Assembly: GCA_963995505.1 (NCBI GenBank)
Contig: OZ023190.1
Coordinates: 6,404,516-6,468,515, forward strand
Reading direction: 5' to 3'
DNA: 64,000 bases
DNA from: Hypericum androsaemum
Taxonomy: Eukaryota > Streptophyta > Magnoliopsida > Malpighiales > Hypericaceae
Part shown: piece by piece, positions 9,965 to 21,525 of the stretch
Layout of the letters: the number at the start of each line of letters is the position of its first letter
How positions within the stretch are numbered: the first letter of the stretch is position 1
The notes under the pieces: model-generated
Database searches by the model: none
Told to the model about the DNA's origin: nothing
Seen by the model: only the letters and a program-made list of their open reading frames with translations
Program-made: the position numbers and the translations under genes

Positions 9965-10125
9965 CTACGACTGCAACCTCTCCATCGGGATGAACATCGC
10001 CAATATCTCCAATCTAGGTACGCTGCGCTGGCAACGATGATATTATTACCATCAAGGCCGACGACAGCTCCGACACCGTCACCTTCATGTTCGAATCCCC
10101 CAGTACAGTCTCAATCGTCGATTGC
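9965..10125 (+). pseudogene. PCNA: Captured PCNA gene fragment
   Basis: One frame reads YDCNLSIGMNIANIS, matching the (F/Y)RCDRN..MGMNL..M segment of the sliding clamp. After a one-base frame change the next reads [14 protein letters not shown] and then [13 protein letters not shown], matching the conserved [26 protein letters not shown] block of plant PCNA. Only about 50 codons of the roughly 264-codon gene are present, in the plus orientation inside the minus-strand Helitron. It is non-functional. Confidence 0.8.
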
Positions 10126-10414
10126 ACTGTTAGGGTTTCTCCAAACTTATTCTGAGTCTATTAGGGTTTTAGGGTTTTGGTAGGAGTGGAGCGGAAGTGG
10201 GGATGAATTTAGACGTGTGTTTTGTCCGGCTAGGATCCAAAAACCTAATTCGATTTGCTTACCTATTTTGTGCAAAACTCTAGCTATGATCTTGATGTCT
10301 TGAGTTGTCGCGGGCTATGTTCTTTCCGACCGTGTCATAAACGCTTCGATGGTGACTGATTTTGTTAAAATTAGTGCTTGAGTTGGTGTATTTGATCTCT
10401 TTGGTCTTGAAGAT

Positions 10415-10725
10415 ATCATAGAAGTAGGTAACCAATATCGAAGAAGACGGAAACCAATATCGAAAAAGAAGGAAACTAATATCATATTAGAAGGATACCA
10501 ATATCACAGAGCAAGGAAAACCAATATCATATAAGAATAAAACTAATATCATAGAAGTAGATAACTAATATCGAAGAAGACAGAAATCAATATCGAAAAA
10601 GAAGGAAACCAATATCATATTAGAAGGATACCAATATCACCGGGCAAAGAAACCCAATATCATATAAGATGAAAACCAATATCATACAAGAAGGAAACAA
10701 ATATCATAGAAGTAAATACCCACTT
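10415..10725. repeat. 22-bp tandem repeats (ACCAATATC-type), higher-order period about 133 bp
   Basis: About fourteen units of the form GAAGGAAACCAATATCATATA occur. The sequence of variants (TCGAAGAAGAC, TCGAAAAAGAAGG, TCATATTAGAAGG, TCACAGAGCAAGG and others) is repeated once, giving a six-unit higher-order block duplicated in tandem. Noncoding. Confidence 0.85.
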
Positions 10726-10819
10726 GCCCGCTTAATCCCCCGGACTCCCCTTTCCTCTGACCACCTGCCGGCTCCTTCACCTCTCTTTACCCTAACCTCG
10801 CCGCCTGGAAAATCCCCTC

Positions 10820-10985
10820 CTGCCAGTTCTCGGTGCGCTCCAGTAGCGGTACCATCGACGTCTACCCCGCCGTCGGCCCCGACGCTGTTATCGAGACTGA
10901 TAAGCTCCCGGTCGATGTCAGGAACCGCACCATGGAGGCCGTGGACGCCTTAGGTGGTAGAGTTACCATCGGAGATGTGGCCAAT
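10820..10985 (+). pseudogene. Captured fragment of an unidentified conserved plant gene
   Basis: An open frame reads RSSSGTIDVYPAVGPDAVI, then KLPVDVRNRTMEAVDALGG and RVTIGDVA. The GC-rich, gene-like composition differs sharply from the AT-rich surroundings, and the segment lies just inside the Helitron 5' end, next to the PCNA fragment. I do not recognise the parent gene. The reading frame runs into AT-rich Helitron sequence at about 10,986. Confidence 0.55.
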
Positions 10986-11175
10986 ATATATCTGTTTACC
11001 ATTGGCAACTTCCCTTCCCTGTCCTTCCCTTTTAAATGAAAGGATAGTTTGGACATTTTTACCTTGTCGGACCAAAAAATGACATTTACATTATTATAGT
11101 AAGATATATATATACATATATATATATATACATATATATACATATATATATATATATGTGATGGTATACAGATTG

Positions 11176-11366
11176 TAGGTATATGTTCATGGAGGTAGTA
11201 CGTTGCACTTAACAACACAGAATAAGTATCAACTTTCGGCTTTTTTTTAAAGTATATGCTAATTTGGAGGCCACATAAGTGTCTATAGTCACAAAAAAAA
11301 TGCCGAAAGTTGATACTTATTCTGTGTTGTTAAGTGCAACGTACTACCTCCATGAACATATACCTA
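11176..11366. repeat. Perfect 65-bp inverted repeat (hairpin or MITE)
   Basis: The arms at 11,176-11,240 and 11,302-11,366 are exactly complementary over 65 bp with a 61-bp loop. The outer ends read TAGGTATATG. I see no clear target duplication. It could be a young MITE, or a locus whose RNA feeds small-RNA production. Confidence 0.85.
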
Positions 11367-12654
11367 CTCTTGGGTAGGTATGTTGATTTTGGTCTTGGGT
11401 GGGGTGTTGATTATGATGCCTCTCTTACTCGCTTGTTTGGGGTTGCATTTGTGCATTTTGGTTTAATGCACCGCCAAACACTGTGATGTTATGGGGAATG
11501 GGGGTTTCAATGTTGCGGGGATTCACTTTTACAGGCTTTCTAAATACTCTTATAGTATTAATAAAATTCTCAACTTATCAAAAAAAGTGCAACGTACAAA
11601 ATAGTCGAAGAAGCTAATTGTATTTTACGCTGAAGGGAGCCAATGATTAGAGGAATAGAATATTATGTTTTAAAAATCGCATTTTGATCCATGGTCTGAT
11701 CGGTCAAATTGTAACCCATTAGTAATTCAGGTCATTTTGTGTGAAATTCCGGATAATGGTAAAATTGGTCAGAATGATTGGTTCATCCCGATTGAACTGA
11801 CGGCCATATAGAACTGCTCAAAAATCTTTTTTTAAAATACATTTATTTTTGTAGCATTAAAAATGATAACATTAGTATTTTAAATTTTAAATGATAATTA
11901 GTATTTTATTTGACCAGCGGTGTAACCGTTTAAATTTATGGAACTTGGAAACGTATAAAATTGAAGTTATCTCCCGCTCCATTTTAAATAATAATAATAA
12001 AAGGACGCTGGTACAAAGATGAGATTATTTATTTGAGAAATTAGGATGAGCTTATGGTCCCAAAAGATGTGTTAAAACCTTAAAATTTGTGATGGGGCCT
12101 TCGATCGAACCAAATGGACTAGCGAGCCAATCAATTGGACCGGCCGACGGCTTTGTGTACCGGGTCAAAATAATAATTGAAAATAAAATAGAGGAATGAT
12201 TTTCTTTACTGCTATGGACATAGTATTTCAAGAAGATTGATATTCTTGTGTTCCATAGATGTATGCTTTATTTTGCTAAATTTCAGCTTCTACGTTTTCC
12301 GACTTCTATTTGACTTTTTTTAGTCACAAAAGCCGTAAGTTATAAGACTATCAATGTAAAAAGATCAAATCAATTCTTAGATTTATATTTTGGTTCCAAA
12401 CAAGAAAATGAGAAATTGGAATATATTCAAAGTTTCTAGAGTTTGTTCAAATGATAAGAGACTCGAATTGATCATTCTCTCCCCAAATTTACACCCAAAT
12501 TCAATCCCAAAGCTTACTGATTTTACCCCGTACAGTCAATCTAGCGCCTCTCGTCACCACCCACCCCTTCTATCGACGGGAAGGCTGGGTGGTGGCAGAG
12601 AAATCAAGTCCTCTTGGAGGAGCAACGGAGAAGGCGAAGAAGTGGAGGAACAAT
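11367..12654. other. Intergenic sequence, no gene recognised
   Basis: AT-rich with no supported ORF. The stretch at about 11,380-11,580 is more complex and ends in an AATAAAATTC...AAAAAA tail that could be a retroposed 3' end. Positions 12,390-12,656 hold an 88-codon open frame without recognisable motifs, which I do not call. Confidence 0.4.
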
Positions 12655-13910
12655 GACTTCATTTTCTGCTACACAATTCTGCAGTCCCTGAACAATACGT
12701 TTTTCAATGTGTTCTACATCCAAAAGATGACTGCAGAACTTTAGAATGCTATAAAGAGGAGGTATGTCATTGAAGATGCTGGTAATAAGTCATTTCTAGT
12801 TAACAAGTTCGTTGAATATAAGATGGTGGATTCTCGACTAGTCATCGATCAGGTCAATGAATTAAATGATATAGCAACAGAATGTGTTGATGCTAGTGAA
12901 CCCATTTCTAAGACTTTTCAAGTTTCGGCCATCATTGGTAAACTTCCACCTTCGTGGAAAGATTACCAAAAGAAACTGAAACACAAGAAGAAATATATCT
13001 CTTATGATGAACTTCTGCAAGGTATTCAAATTGAGACCGAAAGTGTCGAAAGAGATGATTCAGTTTCCTTGAAGAAGGATGGTGTGAATCACGTTCATGA
13101 TAAGAACACTCCTAGACATTCTAAGGACAACCAAGGAAAGTCCAAAAAGAGGAAGAATTTCAAAGGAGATGGGAATGAAAACAACGAGAAGAAAAAGAAG
13201 AAGGTTAGCTGCTTTGTGTGTAGTAAACCTGGCCAGTATGCTAGAGAATGCTGCCACCAAAAAGGCGACAAGAAAAAGGAACAAACTAACATTGTTGAAG
13301 AGAAAGACTTTGTTGCTACTATGTCTGAAGTCTCAATTGTCAACAATGCTACTACGGATTGGTGAATTGACTCAGGTGCAATCTGTCATGTCACTCCAAA
13401 CAAGAGTTTGTCTAAGACATATGAAGTGATGAAAGATGCAAAATCTGTCTACATGGGAAATGCTTCTTCAAGTAAAGTTCTTGCCATAGGAACCGTTGTG
13501 CTTTTCCTCACATCGAGAAATAATATTACTTTGAAGAATGTGTATCATATTCCCGCTTGTATCCGTTCATAAATTGGACGAAAATGGTTTCAAAGTAGCT
13601 TTTGGTTCCCAAAAAGTGTCTATCACTAAGAAAGAAAAATTTGCAGAAAAAGGCTATTTGAAAGACAATATGTAATTGTTAAATGTTGGCTACAATAAAG
13701 CCACATCTTCTGCTTACTTTTCGGATTCTCTATTTAATGTTGATAAGCATATTAATTGACATTATGGACTATAACATATTGGAATAATTTCTGATCTTCT
13801 AAAATGTTTACTACAAATACTTGTGAATGTTATGCTCAGTCGAAGTTGACTAAACCGTCTCTTAAAGGTGTTGTTAACACTAGGACTCAGCATAAGACCC
13901 AATTCAAAAA
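12655..13910 (+). pseudogene. Copia gag-protease-pre-integrase remnant
   Basis: Gag sequence begins about 12,655 with a TAG replacing Trp near 12,744, then is open at 12,823-13,365 (180 codons): a UBN2-type region (KLPPSWKDYQKKLKHKKK) and a zinc knuckle CFVCSKPGQYARECC in which the usual His is Gln. A TGA follows at the start of the protease core, which continues as IDSGAICHVTPNKS. Decayed pre-integrase sequence (CECYAQSKLTKPSLKGVV) reaches about 13,900. Multiple stops show it is dead. Confidence 0.82.
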
Positions 13911-14198
13911 TGCTGCCAAAGATTAAAGAAGCAAGAAATCATACACGGCGAGAATGTGATCTCAGAGTTTCATATTCAACCATAAGTTAAAGGCTTAGTC
14001 TAGTTCATGGCTATTCGTTGATTAATGCAAGTTGTATTATGTAAATAAGTAGGGAATTGTTGTATATATTTACATAAATATATTACATTTTGTCATTTTG
14101 TCTATTTTATCATCTAGTAATTTTGTCATTTAGTTTTGTTCCAATCTCACATTGGTTAGAGTAGATTTTAGAGTATACTAGAAAGACTATAAATAAGT

Positions 14199-14567
14199 GA
14201 GTCATTTTGGGAATAAATTAAGCTCATTTGGGCTTCCATCCATTACGGAGAAAAATCAATAGAAGCTTCATTAGTTCAAATCTTATATAAAATATATTTT
14301 TTATATTTATTTATTTCTTTATTTATTATATAGATGTTATAATACATATAAATGTAAAAAATAAAGAGACAGAAGTGTCGGAGTCATTTTGGGAACAAAT
14401 TAAACTCATTTGGGCTTCCATCCATTACGGAAAAAAATCAATAAAAACTTCATTAGTTCAAATCTTATATAAAATATATTTATTTCTTTATTTATTTATT
14501 ATATATATGTTATAATACATATATATATAATAAATAAATATAAAAAATAAAGAGACAGAAGTGTCGG
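14199..14567. repeat. Tandem direct repeat, 182-bp unit x2
   Basis: Units start at about 14,201 and 14,383 with GTCATTTTGGGAAYAAATTA and each ends in AGAGACAGAAGTGTCGG. The copies differ at several sites and in AT-tract length. The second copy abuts the LTR-like segment. AT-rich and noncoding. Confidence 0.85.
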
Positions 14568-15058
14568 GGTCAGATAAGAGCCGAACCCGTCCCTACAAAA
14601 ATAGTTCAAAATTTCTAAGTGGAAGGTGCCTCTTCTGTGTGTGTTGCGACCCTTTGTTACAACGGCATATTTCTGAGAAGGGAGAAAACGACACATTCCT
14701 ACAACGGCTTTCTCCTAATAAGAGTTGCAACCATTCGGTGCAACTCCTGAGTATCTATAAATACTCGGGACATGGGAGAGTTCTGGATACATATTTTTAA
14801 CGAGAGACTTCTTTCTGAATTTTATTCTTTCTTTTTCCGATTTTATAACTTGTGAGTTCTTGCTTCAAGAAATTCGTAAGAGTGTAACTCCGAATTTTTT
14901 AGATACATAGACTTTGTATCCTAGAAAGTTAATTCCTTGAAAATCATTTATACCATAGTGGTATGAATTAATACATTTAAAGAAAGTATCATTTTTCGTA
15001 GTGCTTAGCATGTACTTTCTTACTCCATTACCCAAATTTTATACCATACCTAGATACA
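14562..15058 (+). mobile_element. LTR-like remnant (Copia type)
   Basis: The segment starts TGTCGGGGTC, has a TATAAATA box near 14,755 and an LTR-like leader, and is followed at 15,061 by TGGTATTGAAAA, which could be a decayed primer site. It may belong with the Copia remnant at 12,655-13,910. No partner LTR is seen, so the boundaries are tentative. Confidence 0.35.
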
Positions 15059-15152
15059 CGTGGTATTGAAAAAAACCCACTACGATTACAAGTAACTGGT
15101 ACGTCGTTTCACACGTGCCGGTATGTTCTTCGAACATGGACCATGTAGCTAG

Positions 15153-16873
15153 CTAGCTCAAGGCAGCTTCAAGATCGACGTTGGACTCCGGTCGTGTAGT
15201 ATTAAGTTGGCTTTCCGATGTGTCGCCTTCGCCATCGTCGCTGCGAGTCTGTTGATTCAAGTTCCGGTCAGTTATGGCAATGGCAATGTCATTCGGGAAG
15301 AGGTCTCGAAGCACAAATGCATGGACCATTGTCTGCACAAGGACGAGCATCACTGTGAGCGTTGAGATCACACTGAGAATGACCGCTAGCGATTTGGTCA
15401 ACCAGTTTGTCACTGCAACCGAGTAGCCAACTGTTGCAATGGCAGCACTGGTCAACGGTACCGTGTAAGCCCACCAAACCAATGAGAATCTGCATGATCA
15501 TAGCAGGAACAAGCATCAGCAAATTCCAACGAATTCTCGGATTCGAAAAAAAGTAGAAATTCGATGAATACGTACTTAATTCGTCTGAGAAGATTCACCC
15601 GAGATACCAGTGAGACATATAGGAACAAGGAAATGAAGTAAGCTATGCGCGAACCATCGTCGAATGAACCTTGAATCTTGGCCCATGCCGCTGCACCGAT
15701 ACTCGGGACTGCGATGAACAGGAAGAACACGGGATGGAGATCGTTCGGAAGCGTTTCGTTCGTTGGAAGTCTTTGGTACAGAGTTACGAATAGGACTATG
15801 AAGTGAGCCAACCCGACTGCAAAGAAGAACAGAGGACCTTCTCTTAGTCCCACCATTGCACCCAAGTACGCTCCTACGAAGTTCCCGATGATGGCGAGGT
15901 GGTTCGTAGGATTCGCCACCTTTGATAGCCTCCGCTTTCCACCGAGCATCCATTGACCGTATATCTTGAGCTCGAGGAGAGCGATCGGAGCCATGAGAAT
16001 GTACCAGAGGGCTTGGTGCAGGTATTTTTCAAGTGAAGGTGGGACTCCTATTGCCAGCAACTGGAGGCCTATCCAAGGTACGAAGAAGAAGTTGACACGA
16101 ATCGGGTGGTAGTACTCACGACGAACGGCTTCGAAGTATAGAATGACCTTCAGAAGGTAGATGGAAGAGATGATGATGACGAGAACTAGAGAGATGTACC
16201 ATAGGACTATATCTACATCAATGCTGATATGGAGAAACTTGGTGGAGGGCGCGGTGGCTAGGATCTTCCACAATAAGGCCTGGATGCTGATACCGATACT
16301 GATTCCGAACGACGAGATGGGAAACCGCAATAGGAACGGCCATTGAGTGTTGTCCGGTAAAACCGTGCCTTCAGAAGGCTGCAATTTTGAACAAAAATGA
16401 CAGTCAAACAGAATCCGCGGGTAACGAATACAGATATAACAAAGTAATAATCCTATGGTTGATAGGAAAGTGAGCAAGTAGAGACATACTCTTAGGACTT
16501 CCAGCTCAGGCCCTTCAAGAGCTGCGAAGTACCGGTCTGCTGGTAGGGAATCTTGTTCTGCTTTGTTCGCATCAACCTGATCTTCTGGCGAATCTTCCAA
16601 CGGCTTCCCTCGAAAGACCGACATCTGCCTCTCGAATTTGCCAGACCATGTCTTGAACGAATTGAACCGTCTGTCACTAAGGCTCCTGAAGTTTGTATCC
16701 GCAGAAGAATTGTCACGTTGAAGTATACCGTCAAATGGATGCACCGAGTTCTTGTGAGCGATCCCTGACTCATCAGGAGAAACTAGGATGAAAGTATCAG
16801 CATCTGGTTTATCATCCGAGAGGAAATCTCCTTTCAAGCAATTCGAACCATCTCCTGGTGGTGGATTAGCCAT
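15153..16873 (-). CDS. SLAH: SLAC1/SLAH-type slow anion channel (tandem copy 1, probable chimera)
   Basis: Exons on the minus strand are 16,490-16,873, 15,576-16,378 and 15,153-15,489, giving 507 residues. Donor and acceptor sites are GA|GTATGT...TTGCAG|CC and AA|GTACGT...ATGCAG|AT, and the phases add up. The N-terminus is cytosolic (about 130 residues) with FKTWSGKFERQ and DRYFAALEGPELEVLR. The membrane core carries PISSFGISIGISIQALLW, REYYHPIRVNFFFVPWIGLQ, a NFVGAYLGAMVGLREGP segment and a final FVLRDLFPNDIAIAI. These are family signatures of the ten-helix plasma-membrane channel that releases nitrate and chloride. Exons 2 and 3 are identical to those of the gene at 31,862-33,495, except for differences at the 5' end of exon 2. 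Exon 1 matches the left-edge gene instead. The N-tail is shorter than in SLAH3. It is probably intact and regulated through that tail, as in the family. Confidence 0.9.
16712..16873 (-). other. Duplicated exon-1 segment, start of the second 16.7-kb unit
   Basis: This is the part of exon 1 of copy 1 that repeats window positions 1-162. It is listed to mark where the second unit begins in window coordinates; the biological unit boundary is the crossover near 16,336. Confidence 0.8.
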
Positions 16874-17241
16874 GCTGCTGGAAATAAATTGCAGCAACTC
16901 AATAGTTAATTTACAGATCCAAGTGACCAGCTGCTAGGAGAGCAACGCCTTAACTAGAGAGTCGTCCCTAAAATAAGGCCCGACAGTTTTCAACGCTAAG
17001 TATCAAACATTTCAGGAGGAAAAAAATAGCAGCTCACAAGCTAAAAGATAACATCATCAGAGCTCATCTGGTTAACAATACTACATGCAGAAGAGGAGCA
17101 TACCTCAGAGTTGGGAGTAGTTGATCAACAAACTAGATAAAGACTAGTGCTGTGTAGCTTGTAGGAAACGGACAAAAGATTTTGCTCTAGATAAGCTGAA
17201 TTTAGCTTTGGGAGGGGTGAGGATATATATATATATATAAT
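16874..17241 (-). promoter_or_regulatory. 5' UTR, UTR intron and TATA region of SLAH copy 1
   Basis: Same sequence as 163-530. The UTR intron is 16,878-17,103 and the (TA)n region 17,224-17,241. Confidence 0.5.
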
Positions 17242-17921
17242 CGGCCAGAAGAAGACATCCACAGGGGAGTCATAGTAGAAACAAAAAGGCACGTTTGTTT
17301 TCACTTCCTCCTTACTATATTGACCATACTTGAAAATTATGTAGTCCAAGGGCTGTTAGGAAAGGAAATTTTTTTTATAATAATGGCTAGAATTATGTAG
17401 AGGTCACACATACTTTTTCCTAAGATCTATAATTAACATATAATCTCAAAACATAGAAAGATTATAATAAAATTACTCGGTTATAAATTACTCGGATGGT
17501 CTCCAGACTAGTGCATCAGCCATTAGCACATTTCTATCGTCCTGTGACTCAATTGCTCACGTTGTTGTCGGCAAGTGGAGCCCGCGCGTACCCCATGTAT
17601 AAGATCCCACATGATTCGGAATCCGAAACTTACCCGGAAGCAGCATGTATTAATCGTATAATTAAGGGACCCAGCTCGAGTGCTTCATTCGAAAGCCTAT
17701 GCGTCATCAGCTACCTCTCTTCGTTTTTCATTCTCTCTTTTGTTTTGGATTTTTATTGAGAAAAATTTCTTGACCGAAAGTAACTCAACCCTTAATTAGC
17801 AGATCATTGTAAGTATTCGACATCTTGCACTAATCCTGTCCGGAATTCGAATGTCATGGTAGTTTCTAAATACTCGTTCGACTTCCTTTGTCTTAGGATT
17901 ATTGTGTTCGTGTTATTTTGA

Positions 17922-19576
17922 TTAGTAAATACTCACGCGCGATGCGGGTGCCGTTCTATTTCAAAATTCGCAAAACATATCGTTCATTGACTTTCTTTTT
18001 TAACCTGCACAAAAATAAAAACAGAACGGAGCTCGGGATTTGGGATCCGCGGTCAGGGGTCCGGAGTAAGGGTCTGTGGTCGGGGTTCAGGATCAAGGGG
18101 TTCGCGTTCTGGGGGTCCGTTGGTCCAGGGTCCCGGGGTCCGTGGTCCGGGTATCCAGCGGCCGGTGGTCCGGGAGTCCAGTGGTCCAGAGGTCCGCGGT
18201 CCGAGGTGGTCTGCGGTTCGATGGTCCGATGGTCGGGAGTCTAGTGGTCCACAGTCCCGGGGTCAGGGGTCTGCGGTTAGGTGGTCCGATGGTCTGGGGT
18301 CTGAGGTCTGCGGTCCGCAGTCTGTGGGTCCGGGAGTTCGGTGGTCCTGGGTAGGGGTGATCAAACAAACCATAAACCATAAAACCAAACCAAACCGGAC
18401 CAAATAAAAAAATGGTCCAGTCCGGTCTAGCAAAATACCCAAAATCCAGTTTCTGGTCCGGTCCAGTTCGGTTTGGTCTGGTTCAAAACCCAATTTTTGT
18501 TTAATTTTTTACAATCTGGTCCAGTTTTAGGTCGGACCAGACCAAACCTAGACCAGACCAGACCAGAGTGAGTCCGGTCCAGTCCGGTTTGTGATAATTC
18601 TAAAAATTCGATTTTGGTTTTTTCGTTCCGGATTGTGTTTGGTCGGGTCCGAGCCATTTGCTCAGCCCTAGTCCGGGGTCCGTGGTTCAGTGGTCCAAGG
18701 GTCCTTGTGTCCGGATGTTCGTGGTCCGGTGGTCTGGTCCGGGGTCAGGTGGTTCGGTGGTTTGAGGGTCCAGTGGTTTTAGGGTCCGGAGGTCCGTTGG
18801 CCCGGGGTCCGTGGTTCGGTGGTCTGTGGTCTCGGGGTTTGATGGTCCGGTGGTCCGGGGTCCGGTGGTCTGGGGTTCGGGGGTCCAGGGGTCCGGGGGT
18901 CCATTGGTCTGGGGTCCGGGGGTCTGGGGTCTGTGGGTCCGGTGGTCCATATACTAGGGTTCGGTGGTCCGCGGTCTGGGAGTTTGGGAGTTCGATGGTC
19001 CAGGGTCTGTGGTTCGGCTGTTTGTTGGTCTTTTCCAGGGTTCGGTGGTCCGGTGGTCTGGGAGTTCGGTGGTCCGAGGGTCCGGAGGTCCAGTGGTTCG
19101 GTGGTTCGGTGGTCTACGATCCGGGGGTCTGGGAGTTCGATGGTCCGAGGTCCGTGGTTCGGTGGTCTGGGATTCCTAGGGTCTGGAGATCCGTGGTTCG
19201 ATGGTTTGGTCCGGAGGTCCGTGGTTCGATGGTCTGGTCTACAGGTCCGGTGGTTCGATGGTCTGGTGGTCCACGGTCCGGGGGTCTGGTGGTCCGGAGG
19301 TCTGATGGTTCAGTGGTCTGCGGTTCGGGAGTCCGTTTGTCCGGGGGTCCGGTGGTCCGCTGTCCGGGGGCAGGGGTTCGAGGGTAGGGGAGTTCGAGTT
19401 TGGGGGTTTTGGGTTTGAGGTTTGGGTTTTGGGTTTTTGGTTTGGATTTTTACTTTTGTGTTTTGGGTATTGAATTTTGTGTTTGGGTTTTGGGATTTTA
19501 GTTTAGGATTTTCGTGTAGTTTAGACATTTCTACTATGTTGGACCAAAAAAGGAGGTTTACATTATTATAGTAAGA
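17922..19576 (-). mobile_element. Non-autonomous Helitron, second copy
   Basis: Duplicate of 1,211-2,865, with flanking A at 17,921 and T at 19,577. It carries the minisatellite at 18,041-19,401 and the nested MITE at 18,352-18,670. It arose by the segmental duplication, not by a new transposition, because the flanks are duplicated too. Confidence 0.88.
18352..18670. mobile_element. hAT-like MITE, second copy
   Basis: Duplicate of 1,641-1,959 with the same imperfect 8-bp flanking repeats. Confidence 0.5.
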
Positions 19577-21004
19577 TATACAAGATGTTAGAAACTTTAT
19601 TTGTTAATATAATGTACTAGATATTATTTATCGCTATTTAACTATTAAGAATTTTGAGACTACTTAAATTATATGACAATCATCTAATTAGAAGGCAGGG
19701 TCCCATGGAAAGATTCTCCTCACCCAACTTGGCAGATCGCTTAGGAGTTACCAGGAGCGACGAAGTCGAAACACTTATTAGGGGGCAACCCGCGAAGCAA
19801 CAGAAAGACACAAATGGACGAAATAAATAGGATACTAGATGCCTTCTATCATTTTGCATATGTAAGATGATATAATTTTATCTAATGTATATTCGTAGGA
19901 GATTAATGTTAAAAGATATTATAGGCGATGTAGTCAATTGCAAGTGTAGCTACTTATAATTGCCGACGAGTATTTTTCTGAATAAATACAATTATACTTA
20001 TAAAAAAAAATATAAGTTTATTGGCTCATTATAAATATTGTGAGAACCCTAATTGACCAAGACTCTCACATTATGGTTTCCATATCTTTTCTCCATCCAA
20101 AGAGCGACGACTTTCTTGGTGAAACTCCGGAAATTTGGTCTAGAAGACCACATACCACCTAATTCTTGTTGATCATCTCTCTCCCCATCGTCATAAAAGT
20201 TTTTCCACATTAGGTAATCACTTGCGAAAGATCCAGGTAAGCAACATAAATCTTTGACAATTGAGCATAATGTATCAATGGTTATCATCATTATTGAATT
20301 GTTAGTTTTATTTTTATTAACAATCGGACTAAGAAGTGCCAATTTTAAAGAACCACGTGGGAACGATGATTATTTTTATTAATTTGTATAAAGCCACACC
20401 TACTATATAAATGCAACACACGTGGGAGCCGATGTTCGATTTATATTAGTTGTATAGTGTTGAGTATTCCGCATGGTTCGGTTTAAGAGCAGTTACCTTA
20501 TTTTTAAATATGAAAAATTTATCTATTTATTGTTGAGATTTTGATTGGATATTGAGATTCTAATTTGGTATCAGATCAAGTTGATCTCGTGCCCATAGTT
20601 ATGTTCGCATGACTCTCATTTCATCATACATTGGTCAAAATCCGTGTAAATTTTGGTCTGTGTAAATTTTGGCCCGATCGATCTCGTTTGGAAAAATATG
20701 TTAAAAATTCACATTACTTAATACAACATCTATAAACTTGTTTATAAACGTACAACACATTCACATTTTTAACTTATATAACCACGCCTACCGTATAACT
20801 TCGTCTCCACGCGGGAACCGAAGTTTTATTTATATATTAGTGAAGGCAAAGACTAAACCTGAGGCTATACCGTGGATTGAACTTAACATTAATAAATAAT
20901 TTTTACTTTTATAAGTAATTATGGATTGCGTACTAACAACTATAAGTAATCGCAGTAACCAAATCTATCATACACTTGTAACTTTTAATTGAATTAATTA
21001 TATA
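19577..21004. other. Intergenic sequence, second copy of 2,866-4,293
   Basis: No gene. The block homologous to 43,210-43,400 is at about 20,021-20,221. Confidence 0.45.
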
Positions 21005-21222
21005 CTATTAAAGATGCACGGTCGATGCGAGTGCCATTTTGTTTTAAAATTTATAAAACATATCGTTTATTAATTTTCTTTTTTAAACTGTACATAAATA
21101 AGATGCTCTCTTACATATTTAATTATACTATTTTTTTATTTACCTAATACCCATACAAACTTCTTTGTACACGACATTTTTTGTGAACGTTCGAATTTTA
21201 TTAGCAACATCATCTCTCCTGA

Positions 21223-21426
21223 CTAACACCTTAGCGTTCTTGCTTGAAAAAGTACAACGTACAACTGCCCATGATTGAAGTTATGCTCAGGTAGATAAAT
21301 ACCAGTGATTTCAATTGTTTGTCTTTGTGCTTTGTTGATTGTGAATGCAAAATACATACGTATTCGAAACTGCTTGCGTATCATTTTATATGACATATCA
21401 AGATTCTCTGGTGGGTCTAATGACAT
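21223..21426 (-). pseudogene. Helitron helicase remnant, second copy
   Basis: Translation identical to 4,512-4,715. Confidence 0.78.
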
Positions 21427-21525
21427 CCTATAGTTGAATACTCACTTACCCGCAGAATTCTCACTGAGGATCACTGCATCGATTTAAATAGGCAAAAAGG
21501 AAAAAAATATATATATATATATGAT

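Larger units (their letters stand above)
4294..11104 (-). mobile_element. Second Helitron, about 6.8 kb, with captured gene fragments and a nested insertion
   Basis: The minus-strand 5' end at 11,104 reads TCTTACTATAATAATGTAAA, and about 60 bp inward are clearly homologous to the 5' end of the Helitron at 1,211-2,865. The putative 3' end near 4,294 is homologous to that element's 3' end over about 70 bp, but its hairpin and CTRR terminus have decayed. In minus orientation the order is 5' end, captured fragments, helicase remnant, 3' end, the normal Helitron order. A 3.9-kb inverted repeat (5,679-9,582) is nested inside. Pairing of these two ends is inferred. Confidence 0.62.

Noticed and set aside
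12390..12656. 88-codon ORF before the Copia remnant
   Set aside because: No motif or supporting context; composition matches intergenic sequence.
16874..16897. Upstream ATG extending SLAH copy 1 by eight residues
   Set aside because: It lies in the probable 5'-UTR intron, and the equivalent frame in copy 2 is shifted by a one-base insertion.
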